A stretch of DNA of 64,000 nt from Marinobacter sp. MDS2 (GTDB lineage: Bacteria > Pseudomonadota > Gammaproteobacteria > Pseudomonadales > Oleiphilaceae), in the NCBI RefSeq assembly GCF_030718085.1, contig NZ_JAVAJF010000001.1, forward strand, positions 1,364,001 to 1,428,000, read 5' to 3'. This document shows, piece by piece, positions 27,170-36,283 of the stretch. Both the position numbers and the translations under genes were made by a program. Position 1 is the first letter of the stretch. Every line of letters starts with the position of its first letter. The notes beneath the pieces are model-generated. The model was not told the origin of the DNA, made no database searches, and saw only the letters and a list, made by a program, of their open reading frames with translations.

Positions 27170-27586
27170 ATGAAAGATTTAGCGAATAATCTAAGCAGCT
27201 CCAGCTGGTTAGACGACATCCTCTGGACCGAAGACGGCCTGGTACCGGCCATTGCCCAGGACGCCGAAACCGGAGACATCCTGATGATGGCCTGGATGAA
27301 CCGTGAATCCCTTCAGCTCACAGTTGAAGAAGGTCAGGCCGTTTACTGGTCGCGTTCCCGTGGCAAGCTCTGGCGCAAGGGCGAAAGCTCTGGACATCAA
27401 CAGGTCCTGAAAGACATTCGCCTGGACTGCGATGCTGACGTGATCTTGCTGAAAGTGGAGCAAAAGGGCGGTATTGCCTGTCATACTGGGCGCAGAAGCT
27501 GTTTTTACCGGACCCTGAAAGATGGCGAATGGATCAGTGCCGAACCGGTACTGAAAGACCCCGACGCGATTTATGGCAGTAACTGA
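27170..27586 (+). CDS. hisI: Phosphoribosyl-AMP cyclohydrolase
   Basis: 138 residues, single PRA-CH domain. Hallmarks: [31 protein letters not shown], metal-ligand region [30 protein letters not shown] with the zinc-binding Cys residues. Catalyses step 3 of histidine synthesis. HisI and HisE are separate genes here, as in pseudomonads, not a fused HisIE. Start 27170 follows AGGA; 12 bp separate it from hisE. Confidence 0.96.
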   Translation: MKDLANNLSSSSWLDDILWTEDGLVPAIAQDAETGDILMMAWMNRESLQLTVEEGQAVYWSRSRGKLWRKGESSGHQQVLKDIRLDCDADVILLKVEQKGGIACHTGRRSCFYRTLKDGEWISAEPVLKDPDAIYGSN

Positions 27587-27598
27587 GGAGCTAACCCC

Positions 27599-27928
27599 GT
27601 GAGTGATGTACTGGAACGCCTGGCAGAGGTCCTTGAGGCCCGCAAAGAAGCGGCCCCCGACACCTCCTACGTCGCCAGCCTGCACGCCAAAGGCCTGAAC
27701 AAGATACTGGAAAAGGTCGGAGAAGAGTGCACCGAAACCTTGCTGGCCGCGAAAGACGCAGAACACTCCGGAGATACTCAGGATGTGATCTACGAAACTG
27801 CCGACCTGTGGTTTCACACCATGGTGATGCTGTCTCGCCTCGGCCTGAGCCCAAAAGACGTGACTGATGAATTGGCGCGCAGGTTTGATCTGTCCGGCTT
27901 GGAAGAAAAAGCATCAAGACAACCCTAA
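27599..27928 (+). CDS. hisE: Phosphoribosyl-ATP pyrophosphatase
   Basis: 109 residues beginning with GTG. An all-helical MazG-like PRA-PH fold: [31 protein letters not shown] with the metal-binding EExxE-type motif, and [17 protein letters not shown]. Catalyses step 2 of histidine synthesis, feeding HisI encoded upstream. Confidence 0.96.
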   Translation: MSDVLERLAEVLEARKEAAPDTSYVASLHAKGLNKILEKVGEECTETLLAAKDAEHSGDTQDVIYETADLWFHTMVMLSRLGLSPKDVTDELARRFDLSGLEEKASRQP

Positions 27929-28013
27929 GGGGATACCTCCAAGGAGAATTTCCGCCCCAGGTTGTGATTGACGTACAATGTGACTAACAGAACCAATAGA
28001 ACGAGGAACCCTC

Positions 28014-28241
28014 ATGGGTATCAGTATCTGGCAACTTCTCATCGTACTCGGCATTGTTATCTTGCTGTTCGGAACCAAGAAACTTCGCAACATTGGCACC
28101 GATCTCGGTGGCGCCATTCGCGGTTTCAAGAAATCCATGAATGACGAAGACGAGAAAAAAGACGAATCAGACACCTTGGAAAGCCAAAAGGCCGAACAAG
28201 CTCAGGCTGACGCGAAAACTCAGGAAAAGCAAAAGAGCTGA
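28014..28241 (+). CDS. tatA: Sec-independent translocase protein TatA
   Basis: 75 residues: one membrane helix (about 3-20, [18 protein letters not shown]), the FGTKKLR hinge and an amphipathic helix ([16 protein letters not shown]), then a charged tail. It forms the pore-like oligomer of the twin-arginine translocase. First of tatABC. Confidence 0.96.
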   Translation: MGISIWQLLIVLGIVILLFGTKKLRNIGTDLGGAIRGFKKSMNDEDEKKDESDTLESQKAEQAQADAKTQEKQKS

Positions 28242-28252
28242 GCGCCAACTGA

Positions 28253-28648
28253 ATGTTCGATATTGGCTTTGTTGAGCTTCTTATTTGCGGCATCATCGCA
28301 CTGCTCGTCCTTGGCCCGGAGCGGTTGCCTTCTGCCGCCCGGACAGCGGGCCGATGGGTCGGCGGTGCGCGCCGCATGGTTCGGCAGTTCACCTCAGAGC
28401 TTGACCGCGAACTGAAAGCGGAAGAGCTGCGGGAGCAGCTTCGCAAAGCCGGTGATGTGGGGCTGGAAGACGTCGAGAAAACCGTCAAAGGCGCACTGGA
28501 CGAAGCCAAAAAGTACGAACACATGATTTTGCCGGAGAACCGTCCGGGAAAGGCCAAACCCGCGCCGTCTGAAAGCGCCATTTCGAGCAACCAGCCTGGC
28601 AGCAACACAGACCAAACCTCAGGGAATTCGTCGGAAAACCGTTCATGA
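28253..28648 (+). CDS. tatB: Sec-independent translocase protein TatB
   Basis: 131 residues: MFDIGFVELLICGIIALLVLGPERLP membrane helix with the Glu conserved in TatB, then an amphipathic helix and a polar tail. Works with TatC in signal-peptide recognition. Stop overlaps tatC start by four bases (ATGA). Confidence 0.95.
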   Translation: MFDIGFVELLICGIIALLVLGPERLPSAARTAGRWVGGARRMVRQFTSELDRELKAEELREQLRKAGDVGLEDVEKTVKGALDEAKKYEHMILPENRPGKAKPAPSESAISSNQPGSNTDQTSGNSSENRS

Positions 28649-29418
28649 GTTCATCCCCCGAAGGCCATCAAGCGCCAGAAATGCCGCTCATCGAGCACTT
28701 GCTTGAGCTGCGTAACCGGTTACTGAAAATGGTATTGGCCGTCATCATCTGCTTTGCGGTGATTTACCCGTTTGCCAACGACCTGTACCTGCTGCTGTCT
28801 CAGCCATTGCGTGACCTGCTGCCGGAAGGCCAGATGATGATCGCCACCGACATCACCTCGCCCTTTTTCGCGCCGCTGAAGCTGGCTTTGGTCTTGGCGG
28901 TGTTTGCCGCCATCCCGGTCATCCTCTACCAGCTTTGGAGCTTTGTCGCGCCGGGGCTTTACGCCCACGAAAAACGCTTGGCATTTCCGCTGCTCTTTAC
29001 CTCCGTCGTGCTGTTTTACGGCGGCGCCACCTTCGCCTATTTCGTGGTATTCCCACTGGTTTTCGGCTTCTTTACCGCCATCGGCCCGGAAGGCATCATT
29101 GAGCTGCCCGATATTGCCAGCTACCTGAATTTCATCCTGAAGATGTTCTTCGCGTTTGGCGTGGCCTTTGAAATCCCCATTGCCACGGTACTGTTGATCC
29201 TCACCGGCGCAACCACGCCGAAAGACCTGGCAGCCAAACGGCCCTATGTGGTGGTGGCCTGTTTCATCATTGGCATGCTGCTGACACCACCCGACATCAT
29301 TTCCCAGACCTTGTTGGCGGTCCCCATGTGGATCCTGTTCGAGTTCGGCATCTTGTTCGGTCGCTTGGCCTATAAAGAACGACAAGACACCGAAGAGGAA
29401 GAACTGGGCAGCCAATGA
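28645..29418 (+). CDS. tatC: Sec-independent translocase protein TatC
   Basis: 257 residues with six membrane helices. Hallmarks: MPLIEHLLELRNRLLKMVLA at the N-terminus, LWSFVAPGLYAHEKR between helices 1 and 2, and TPPDIISQTLLAVPMWILFE near the end. Core receptor of the Tat pathway. Four-base overlaps to tatB and rsmE indicate one transcript. Confidence 0.97.
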   Translation: MSSSPEGHQAPEMPLIEHLLELRNRLLKMVLAVIICFAVIYPFANDLYLLLSQPLRDLLPEGQMMIATDITSPFFAPLKLALVLAVFAAIPVILYQLWSFVAPGLYAHEKRLAFPLLFTSVVLFYGGATFAYFVVFPLVFGFFTAIGPEGIIELPDIASYLNFILKMFFAFGVAFEIPIATVLLILTGATTPKDLAAKRPYVVVACFIIGMLLTPPDIISQTLLAVPMWILFEFGILFGRLAYKERQDTEEEELGSQ

Positions 29419-30134
29419 ATCTGGCCTTACTGTTTGACGAAGATTTCATCGATTCGGATCGCGTACGATTACGCGGCCGCCGCTTTGATCATCTGAAAAC
29501 CGTACTTAAAGCCGGAGCAGGCCACAAACTGCCTGTGGGCCGCGTGAACGGTGCTATGGGTTATGGCGAGGTAGTTCATCTCACGGACTCGGAAGCCGAG
29601 CTACAGGTCTGTCTGGAGCACCCTGCGCCCGCGCCTTTGCCGCTGACCCTGATTCTTGCCATGCCCCGCCCCAAGATGTTCCGGCGCACGCTGCAAACCT
29701 GCGCCTCGCTGGGCGTGAAAGACATCTGGCTGATCAACAGCTACAAGGTCGAGAAAAGCTTCTGGCAAACGCCCTGGCTGTCTGAGGACAATCTGCGCGA
29801 CAACCTGACTCTGGGGCTGGAACAATCCAAAGACACTCTGATGCCGCAGGTACACATTCGCAAGCTGTTCAAACCGTTTGTAGAAGACGAATTACCTGCG
29901 CTATTGGCCGGCAAACGGGCACTGGTTGCCCACCCGGGCACCGCCATTCCCTGCCCGACGCACCTGAACGAGCCCGCGGCAATTTGCATCGGCCCCGAAG
30001 GCGGCTTTACCGATTACGAAGTCAGAAAGCTGGAGGAAGCGGGCTGCCAAAGCGTGCACCTTGGCCCCCGGATTCTTCGAGTGGAAACGGCTGTTCCGGT
30101 GTTGGTCAGCCGACTGTTCGACGCCTGCCTCTAG
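29415..30134 (+). CDS. rsmE: 16S rRNA (uracil-1498-N3)-methyltransferase RsmE
   Basis: 239 residues, SPOUT class. PUA-like N-terminus (RVRLRGRRFDHLKTVLK) and a knotted SAM-binding C-terminus with CIGPEGGFTDYEV and LGPRILRVETAVPV. Methylates U1498 in the decoding centre of 16S rRNA. It starts within the tatC stop. Its TAG stop shares the palindrome CTAG with the stop of the convergent DUF808 gene. Confidence 0.95.
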   Translation: MNLALLFDEDFIDSDRVRLRGRRFDHLKTVLKAGAGHKLPVGRVNGAMGYGEVVHLTDSEAELQVCLEHPAPAPLPLTLILAMPRPKMFRRTLQTCASLGVKDIWLINSYKVEKSFWQTPWLSEDNLRDNLTLGLEQSKDTLMPQVHIRKLFKPFVEDELPALLAGKRALVAHPGTAIPCPTHLNEPAAICIGPEGGFTDYEVRKLEEAGCQSVHLGPRILRVETAVPVLVSRLFDACL

Positions 30135-31045
30135 GCATTCCGTTTCTGCCAGAAATTGATCACAGGCGTCAGAACCAGCAACAGAATGGCGCCAGCCAGC
30201 AACCCGAAAAGACCATCCCCCAGGGTTGATACCAACACACTGCCGGCGCCGCCCAAGCCGTCCGCAACGCCCTTGATGACTTGGGCAACAGCGGGAATGC
30301 CGTGCGTAAGAATACCGCCACCAACGAGAAACATGGCGATGGTGCCAACAATCGACAGGGTTTTCATCATGTAGGGGGCCAGCCAGAGGATGCCGTCACC
30401 CAAACGTTTAAGCGGTACCGGCTCCAACTGACTCAGATACAGGCCGCCGTCATCCAGCTTGACGATCCCGGCCACCAGTCCGTACACCACTACCGTTACC
30501 ATAACCGCGACAATCGAAAGCACGGCGAACTGCATCTGGATACTCTGGATTGCGACAATACCCAAAGTGATGGCAATGATCTCGGCAGAGAGGATGAAGT
30601 CGGTCCGAATTGCCCCTTTGATTTTATCCTTTTCCAGCTCTTTCAGATCGACTTCCGGTCTTTTCAAAGCTTCATGCAGGTTCTTTTTATGAGCCTCGTT
30701 TTCTTCTCTGTGCAGAAATTTGTGCGCGAGCTTTTCGGCGCCTTCAAAGCACAAGAAGGCGCCGCCCAGCATCAATAAAGGGGTCACCAGCCAAGGCAGA
30801 AAAAAGGAAATGGCCAAAGCCGCTGGCACCAAGATGCACTTATTGAGCAGCGAACCTTTGGCAACCGCCCACACTACCGGCAGTTCCCGGGCAGGCTTTA
30901 CACCGGTGACCTGCTGGGCATTAAGCGCCAGGTCGTCCCCGAGCACACCTGCCGTTTTCTTGGTGGCGGCTTTGGTCATCAAAGCGACATCGTCCAGTAC
31001 AGTGGCGATGTCATCGAGAAGGGTGAGAAGGCTGGCGCCTGCCAT
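30131..31045 (-). CDS. DUF808 family inner-membrane protein (YedI-like)
   Basis: 304 residues with several hydrophobic segments. Hallmarks: MAGASLLTLLDDIATVLDDVALMTKAATKKTAGVLGDDLALNAQQVTG near the N-terminus, AVAKGSLLNKCILVPAALAISFF, and a C-terminal GILTHGIP...LVLTPVINF. Homologous to E. coli YedI, function unknown. AAAGGA precedes ATG 31045. Its 3' end meets rsmE tail to tail, both stops reading from the same CTAG. Confidence 0.9.
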   Translation of the reverse strand: MAGASLLTLLDDIATVLDDVALMTKAATKKTAGVLGDDLALNAQQVTGVKPARELPVVWAVAKGSLLNKCILVPAALAISFFLPWLVTPLLMLGGAFLCFEGAEKLAHKFLHREENEAHKKNLHEALKRPEVDLKELEKDKIKGAIRTDFILSAEIIAITLGIVAIQSIQMQFAVLSIVAVMVTVVVYGLVAGIVKLDDGGLYLSQLEPVPLKRLGDGILWLAPYMMKTLSIVGTIAMFLVGGGILTHGIPAVAQVIKGVADGLGGAGSVLVSTLGDGLFGLLAGAILLLVLTPVINFWQKRNA

Positions 31046-31113
31046 AAACAATTCCTTTGTCTGCTGGGGTCGTATTCAGTCAGGAAAAGTTTACGGAATA
31101 GTCTGTGGCAACG

Positions 31114-32337
31114 CTACCCGTCAATGCCCATGGCTTCGGCAGCAATTCGATTCTTTAGCGGTGCCAGCTTATCGAACCAGCGCATACCGGCATTACGTAG
31201 CCATCGGACCGGCAATTCATCCCGGGCAAAGAGCTGCTTGAAACCCTCCATCGCCGCCATCATCGTAAGATTCTCGCCCTTGCGACGGCGTTGGTAACGG
31301 GCCAGAACCAGATCATCGCCCGGGTTCAGGCCCAGTTCCTTCGCCCGGCCCAGCTCGTCCAGCAAAACCCGGACATCACCGTAACCGAGATTTGCGCCCT
31401 GCCCCGCCAATGGATGAATGGTATGGGCCGCATCGCCCACCAATGCCAGACCGTCGGTGACGTAATCTTTGGCGTGGCGCTGACGTAGAGGGAAGGAAAA
31501 TCGTTTGGAAACCTCCCATACCTCACCGAGTTCACGTTCAATCGCCGCTTCGAGCTCTTGCCGGAAACTATCGTCATCGAGCGCCATCAGCCGACGCGCT
31601 TCAGCGGTGTCCTGTGACCAGACGAACGAACAGAAATGCTCGTCGCCGGCTTCGTTATTTAACGGCAAGAACGCCAGTGGCCCGGCGGGGGTAAAGCTTT
31701 GCCACGCAGTGAAGCGATGCGACTGACTGGTGCGCACCGTGCCCACAATGGCATGCTGGTCGTAATCCCATTCCCGGGTAGCCAGGCCACTCCACTGGCG
31801 CAGGCGAGACATAGCACCATCCGCACCAACCACCAGATCAGCGGCTAGCAGGCGACCGTCTTCCAGCTGAACACCCTCACCGCGCACCCAGCCTTGCACC
31901 CGCACGCCGTCAATTAGAGCAACGTCGCTCTCAACCAGGGATTCAAACAGGCCACGGACTATGTTCCGGTTTTCCACAATCGTGCCTAATGTGCGAGCAT
32001 GGAGTTCAGCAGCATCAAAATGCACGCGACCCGTGCCGTCGCCGTCCCACACGATCATTTCCCGGTAGCCGCAATGCCGCCCCGCCTGCACGCGAGGCCA
32101 GGCTCCTAATTTCTGCAGTAAGCGTTCACTGGCCGGCGAAATCGCGCTGACTCTTGGCTCGAAGCTTTCAACGTCGGTCGCAGGTGACAGTTGATCGAGC
32201 AAATGCTCAACCGGCGCACCTTCCACCAGTCCTACCTGCCAGCCTTGCCGGGACAGCCCCAGCGCCAGTGCCGAGCCAATCATGCCCCCACCGACCACCA
32301 ATATGTCGAAGCGCTGCACCCCGGACTCATGACTCAT
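31114..32337 (-). CDS. ubiI: FAD-dependent ubiquinone biosynthesis hydroxylase (UbiI/VisC-like)
   Basis: 407 residues. FAD Rossmann motif DILVVGGGMIGSALALGLSRQGW, mid GADGAMSRLRQ (DG motif), and GDAAHTIHPLAGQGANLGYGDV (GD motif with the UbiH/UbiF/VisC signature). It hydroxylates the ring of a ubiquinone precursor, probably C5 by its place after ubiH, as in the E. coli pepP-ubiH-ubiI order. UbiF-type specificity cannot be excluded. ATG 32337 follows AGGAGG and overlaps the ubiH end by 11 bases. Confidence 0.88.
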   Translation of the reverse strand: MSHESGVQRFDILVVGGGMIGSALALGLSRQGWQVGLVEGAPVEHLLDQLSPATDVESFEPRVSAISPASERLLQKLGAWPRVQAGRHCGYREMIVWDGDGTGRVHFDAAELHARTLGTIVENRNIVRGLFESLVESDVALIDGVRVQGWVRGEGVQLEDGRLLAADLVVGADGAMSRLRQWSGLATREWDYDQHAIVGTVRTSQSHRFTAWQSFTPAGPLAFLPLNNEAGDEHFCSFVWSQDTAEARRLMALDDDSFRQELEAAIERELGEVWEVSKRFSFPLRQRHAKDYVTDGLALVGDAAHTIHPLAGQGANLGYGDVRVLLDELGRAKELGLNPGDDLVLARYQRRRKGENLTMMAAMEGFKQLFARDELPVRWLRNAGMRWFDKLAPLKNRIAAEAMGIDG

Positions 32338-33613
32338 GACGAACGGCCTCCTGATCGGCTTTAACGGACGGAATTGCCGCTTTGCGCCCACCTGTACCCA
32401 TGGCTTTACGGGCAAACCAGCGTTTGGCGACGGGCACCAGATCCAGCCCCATCAACCCGGCATCGCGAGCAAGCGCCAAAGGTGGCAGGGATTGTCCGAA
32501 CACCCGAATCAGCGAATCCGAGAACTGCACGGTTTGCTGCCAGTCCTGACGGTGCCTTTGCTGGTATTCGTTCAGCACCGACAACGAGCCAATCGATACG
32601 CCGTTATCCGTCGCCACGCGAAACTGCTCCACCAACGCCATCAAACCCCGCAAGGCAAGGTTGAAGCCCTGCCCGGCCACCGGGTGCAGAGCGTGGGCGG
32701 CATTGCCGACCAGAACCACGCCCGGGCGAACCGCTTCGTCCACGGTGGTCAGCTTCAAGGGGTAGTGATTGCATTGGCCGATGCGCGTGATGCGCCCCAA
32801 ACGCCAACCGAAGCGGTCTTGCAGAGAGCGGCATTTTTCTTCATCGGTTTGCTCAAGCAAGGCGTCCAGTTCTTCGTCGCCCAGCGTCCAGACCAGCGCA
32901 GAGTCGTGTCCGGCGCGGGTCGGTGAGCCCTGAGGCAGCATGGCCATGGGGCCAGACTGGGTGAAACGCTCAAAAGCCGTGAACTGGTGAGCCTCGCTGG
33001 TAGTGACGTTCGCAATCAACGCATTCTGGCCGTAATCCACCGTGCGCGGCTGAAAGCCCAGCTTTTCCCGCAAGCCGGAACGGCCGCCATCGGCCACCAC
33101 CAAACATTGGCCGTTCAACTCCTGCAATTCGCCGTCTTTGCGAATACTGACTCGCACGCCTTGATTGAGCGGGGTCATATCGACCACCTCAGCCGGCGCT
33201 TCCCAGCGGATATCGGCCGCCAGCAGGGCCCGCATCAGGCACAAGCCCATCCAACGATTGTCCGCCACATAACCGAGCGCTTCCTGCTGATGATCTTTGG
33301 CGTGCAGGCGAGTCGCCCCGAATCGGCCACGATCCGAAACATGAATGTGCTGTATAGGCGTGGCGTGTTCGGCCAGCGCGGACCACAGCCCAAGCTCCTC
33401 AAAAATAACCCGGGAACCCCAGGCCAGTGCCGTTGAACGGGCATCGTAACTGGGTTGGTAATCCTCCGGTAGCGCGTCTGGCGACAGCGGAAAGCTCTCG
33501 ACCACGGTCACCCGAAGTTCCGGCACCACGCGCGCCACGGCCAGCGCTAAAGTTGCGCCAGCCAGGCCGCCGCCGGCGATGATCAAATCGGCATCCATTC
33601 GGGTGTCGGTCAC
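32327..33613 (-). CDS. ubiH: 2-octaprenyl-6-methoxyphenyl hydroxylase UbiH
   Basis: 428 residues counted from GTG 33613; ATG at 33598 would give 423. FAD motif DLIIAGGGLAGATLALAVARV, VVADGGRSGLREKLG and VLVGNAAHALHPVAGQGFNLALRGLMALVE; the usual GDAAH is GNAAH here, as in E. coli UbiH. Second hydroxylase of the pair, four bases after pepP. The tail is slightly longer than in E. coli. Confidence 0.9.
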   Translation of the reverse strand: MTDTRMDADLIIAGGGLAGATLALAVARVVPELRVTVVESFPLSPDALPEDYQPSYDARSTALAWGSRVIFEELGLWSALAEHATPIQHIHVSDRGRFGATRLHAKDHQQEALGYVADNRWMGLCLMRALLAADIRWEAPAEVVDMTPLNQGVRVSIRKDGELQELNGQCLVVADGGRSGLREKLGFQPRTVDYGQNALIANVTTSEAHQFTAFERFTQSGPMAMLPQGSPTRAGHDSALVWTLGDEELDALLEQTDEEKCRSLQDRFGWRLGRITRIGQCNHYPLKLTTVDEAVRPGVVLVGNAAHALHPVAGQGFNLALRGLMALVEQFRVATDNGVSIGSLSVLNEYQQRHRQDWQQTVQFSDSLIRVFGQSLPPLALARDAGLMGLDLVPVAKRWFARKAMGTGGRKAAIPSVKADQEAVRHES

Positions 33614-33617
33614 TGGG

Positions 33618-34937
33618 TCAGCCCGCCATCAACGCTTCAATATCGGCGACGGTTTTCGGCACACCATCGGTCAATACCCGGCAACCGTCTTTGGTGACTA
33701 CCACATCATCTTCAATGCGAATACCGATGCCACGCCATTTTTCATCAACGCTGGTGTTGTCCGGCGCAATGTACAGGCCCGGCTCCACCGTGAGCGCCAT
33801 ACCGGGCTCCAGCTGGCGCCAGGCATCACCCACCTTGTAATCACCCACATCATGAACATCCAGCCCCAGCCAGTGGCCGGTCCGGTGCATGAAAAACGGC
33901 TTGTAGGCTTCTGCGGAAATCGCATCGTCCACATTACCCGACAACAAGCCCAGATCGATCAGCCCTTGGGTCAGCACTTTCAGCGCGGCTTCGTGGGAGT
34001 GGTTCCAGTGATTGCCGGGGCGAACCGCATCGATGGCCGCGTACTGAGCGTCCAACACCACCTCGTACAGAGCCTTCTGTTCCGGGCTGAACTTACCGCT
34101 GACCGGGAAGGTGCGGGTAATGTCCGAGGCGTAGCAATCGAGCTCGCAACCGGCATCAATCAACACCAAATCGCCCTCGTTCAAAGGCGCGCTGTTCTCG
34201 ATGTAATGCAATATACAGCCGTTTGCGCCACCACCAACAATGGACGGATACGCCGTTGAGCGGGCACCGTGGTCCATAAAGGTACGAATCAGTTCCGCTT
34301 CAAGGTTGTACTCATAGCCGCCCTTACGCGCCCGCTTCATGGCATTGCAGTGAGCTTCGGCACTGATTTCAGCGGCCTTGGCCATCACTTTGATTTCACC
34401 GGCGCTTTTGTACAGACGCAGGTCGTGCAGCAGGTGTTCAAGAGCGACAAATTCTCCGGGGGGATGAGCGCCCGCGCGGACTTTGCTGCGAATGACTTTG
34501 ACCCAATCCATCACCCGGGTATCGAAGGCATCGTCTTTGCCCAGCGGGTAATAAACCCGGCTTCGACCTTCGATCATGCCCGGCAAGATGTCATCAATGT
34601 CGGCAATCGGGAAGGCATCATCCAGGCCATAATGCTCGATGGCTCCGTCAGGGCCGACCAGAAAGCCGTCCCAAAGCTCTTTCTCGGGGTTTCGTTCTTT
34701 ACAAAACAACACCGCTTCGCCGTGCTCCCGGCCCGGGATCAGGGCCAACACCGCCTCCGGTTCGCCAAAGCCGGTCAGGTACTGAAAATCACTGTCCTGG
34801 CGGAATGGATGCAGCACGTCCCGATTTCGGACCCGCTCCGGCGCCGCCGGCAAGATCGCAATGCTGTCCGGCGCCATCAGCCCCATCAGTTTGCGACGGC
34901 GCTCAGCGAATTCTTTGGTCGAAATCGATACAGCCAT
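33618..34937 (-). CDS. pepP: Xaa-Pro aminopeptidase II (PepP)
   Basis: 439 residues. N-terminal creatinase-like domain (EFAERRRKLMGLMAPDSIAILPAAPE) and a pita-bread metallopeptidase domain with the metal ligands in LVLIDAGCELDCYASDITRTFPV, HRTGHWLGLDVHDVG, LTVEPGLYI and GIGIRIEDDVVV. Removes N-terminal residues ahead of proline using Mn2+. It heads pepP-ubiH-ubiI and follows the UPF0149 gene by 12 bases. Confidence 0.96.
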   Translation of the reverse strand: MAVSISTKEFAERRRKLMGLMAPDSIAILPAAPERVRNRDVLHPFRQDSDFQYLTGFGEPEAVLALIPGREHGEAVLFCKERNPEKELWDGFLVGPDGAIEHYGLDDAFPIADIDDILPGMIEGRSRVYYPLGKDDAFDTRVMDWVKVIRSKVRAGAHPPGEFVALEHLLHDLRLYKSAGEIKVMAKAAEISAEAHCNAMKRARKGGYEYNLEAELIRTFMDHGARSTAYPSIVGGGANGCILHYIENSAPLNEGDLVLIDAGCELDCYASDITRTFPVSGKFSPEQKALYEVVLDAQYAAIDAVRPGNHWNHSHEAALKVLTQGLIDLGLLSGNVDDAISAEAYKPFFMHRTGHWLGLDVHDVGDYKVGDAWRQLEPGMALTVEPGLYIAPDNTSVDEKWRGIGIRIEDDVVVTKDGCRVLTDGVPKTVADIEALMAG

Positions 34938-34949
34938 GATGTCTCCTGC

Positions 34950-35549
34950 TCAGTGCAAAGTTGGCGCGTTGCCTGCGGGTTTCTCAGGCTCGTTAAATTC
35001 GGTGAATACGGTCAAAGCGCCCAGCCGAACATACTCGGTGATCTCCAGCAGCTGCTGTTCACTTTCTTCATCGGATTCTTCTTCGTCAGACAGCTGGCTG
35101 ATCGCGACCAGATCTTCTATCAGCTCACGGATTTCATCCGGTGCCTGCCCCAGAGAGGCACCGGCCGCCAGCGCCATGCCTTCCAGAAAACCGCGAACCC
35201 AAGACACCAGAGCTTCGAGTCGCTGTTCGATCGCGTAATCGTCGTCTGGCAGCAACGGCTGGAAGCTCATGTCCGAAGACTGCAACTGAGCCAGCGTTTT
35301 GGCGTAAGCGCCGTTCATGAAGGGCGCAAGTTCTTCGGATTCATCCAAAGCCTGTTCCGCCAGGCCCATGTGGTCACAGACCATAGCCAACCATTCCGGC
35401 TCAGGGATGCGAGTGCCTGCCGACAATTGACCACACAATACGCCGTGCAACTCGGACGGATGACTGAAGGCCTTATGGGCGGTGAATACATTGGCCCATT
35501 GCTCGAACTCTGCGGCTCGGGCGGCAGCGGTGGTATCGGTTTCAGACAT
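34950..35549 (-). CDS. UPF0149 family protein (YgfB-like)
   Basis: 199 residues, acidic helical protein of the YecA/YgfB family: FSHPSELHGVLCGQLSAG, VRGFLEGMALAAGASLGQAPDEI, and an acidic segment rich in Glu (SDEEESDEESEQQLLEITEYVRLG). First gene of the conserved ygfB-pepP-ubiH-ubiI operon. In Pseudomonas a YgfB relative modulates peptidoglycan amidase expression; a similar role here is not shown. ATG 35549 avoids an unlikely leader. Confidence 0.9.
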   Translation of the reverse strand: MSETDTTAAARAAEFEQWANVFTAHKAFSHPSELHGVLCGQLSAGTRIPEPEWLAMVCDHMGLAEQALDESEELAPFMNGAYAKTLAQLQSSDMSFQPLLPDDDYAIEQRLEALVSWVRGFLEGMALAAGASLGQAPDEIRELIEDLVAISQLSDEEESDEESEQQLLEITEYVRLGALTVFTEFNEPEKPAGNAPTLH

Positions 35550-35695
35550 GAAACAGCAGCTTCCTGTATCGGGGGAGCTCGCCTGCCCAGGCAGACAACT
35601 CCGGTAATATTTAGGGCTATATCCTAGCATTCCACGGCACGTGTGGCACGGTCAGCGCTCCCCGGGGCTTGCTTTTCTGTCAGCCCAAGATGACA

Positions 35696-35707
35696 ATGTT
35701 ATAACAT
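35696..35707. promoter_or_regulatory. Candidate Zur (zinc uptake regulator) operator
   Basis: ATGTTATAACAT, a perfect 12-bp palindrome ending 25 bp before the zrgA-like start. It contains the GTTATA/TATAAC half-sites known for Zur boxes in gammaproteobacteria (ATGTTATANTATAACAT) but in a more compact form. It lies before a zinc-related gene, which makes zinc-responsive repression plausible. Confidence 0.5.
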
Positions 35708-35732
35708 ATCGAAAAGCAGCAAAGGGTATACG

Positions 35733-36281
35733 ATGAAATTTCACTCTTCCCTAGCCTTCGCCGGCATTCTGGCGCTGGGCCTTCACTCAGCTCCGACCCT
35801 CGCCCAACAGAACCTTCAGGCACACCAGCACGGACTGGCCGAGCTACAAGTGGCGATTTCAGACCAACAAATCGACGTGCTATTGCTAACGCCCGCGTAC
35901 AACCTGGTTGGTTTCGAGCACCCGCCACGCTCTGGCGAGCAGCACCAAACGGTGAAGTCGGCAGTCGCCTGGCTTGAGCGTACAGCGCTTGTGAACACGG
36001 GCAAGCAACAATGTTCACCCGTGCAATCGGACGTACAGACCAGCTGGAACGATGAACACGCCGAGCACCATGATCATCACAACGAAAGCGCAGGCCACAG
36101 CGATATAGAAATCACCCAGCGCCTGCACTGCGCCGGGCTATCTGCGGCAACAGAACTGGAAACCGGGCTATTCGATCGATTCCCGGGCCTGGAACAGCTC
36201 AATGCGCAATGGGTCGGCAAGAAAGGCCAGAACGGTGCCCGCCTGACGCCTGGCAAGCATCGTTTCCAGATCGCCCCCTAA
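35733..36281 (+). CDS. DUF2796 zinc-uptake-associated periplasmic protein (ZrgA-like)
   Basis: 182 residues: signal peptide (about 1-24, ending LAQ), then QAHQHGLAELQVAISDQQIDVLL, a His/Asp/Glu-rich segment (DEHAEHHDHHNESAGHSD) fitting zinc binding, and a C-terminal strand-rich domain. DUF2796 includes ZrgA of the Vibrio ZrgABCDE zinc-acquisition system. Nearby lie a DUF3299 gene and a MacB/LolD-like ABC pair, other expected members of that system. The Zur-like box upstream supports zinc control. Confidence 0.85.
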   Translation: MKFHSSLAFAGILALGLHSAPTLAQQNLQAHQHGLAELQVAISDQQIDVLLLTPAYNLVGFEHPPRSGEQHQTVKSAVAWLERTALVNTGKQQCSPVQSDVQTSWNDEHAEHHDHHNESAGHSDIEITQRLHCAGLSAATELETGLFDRFPGLEQLNAQWVGKKGQNGARLTPGKHRFQIAP

Positions 36282-36283
36282 GT

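Noticed and set aside
35680..36018. Open frame on the minus strand opposite the ZrgA-like gene
   Set aside because: Antisense to a gene with signal peptide and His-rich metal segment; no ribosome site.
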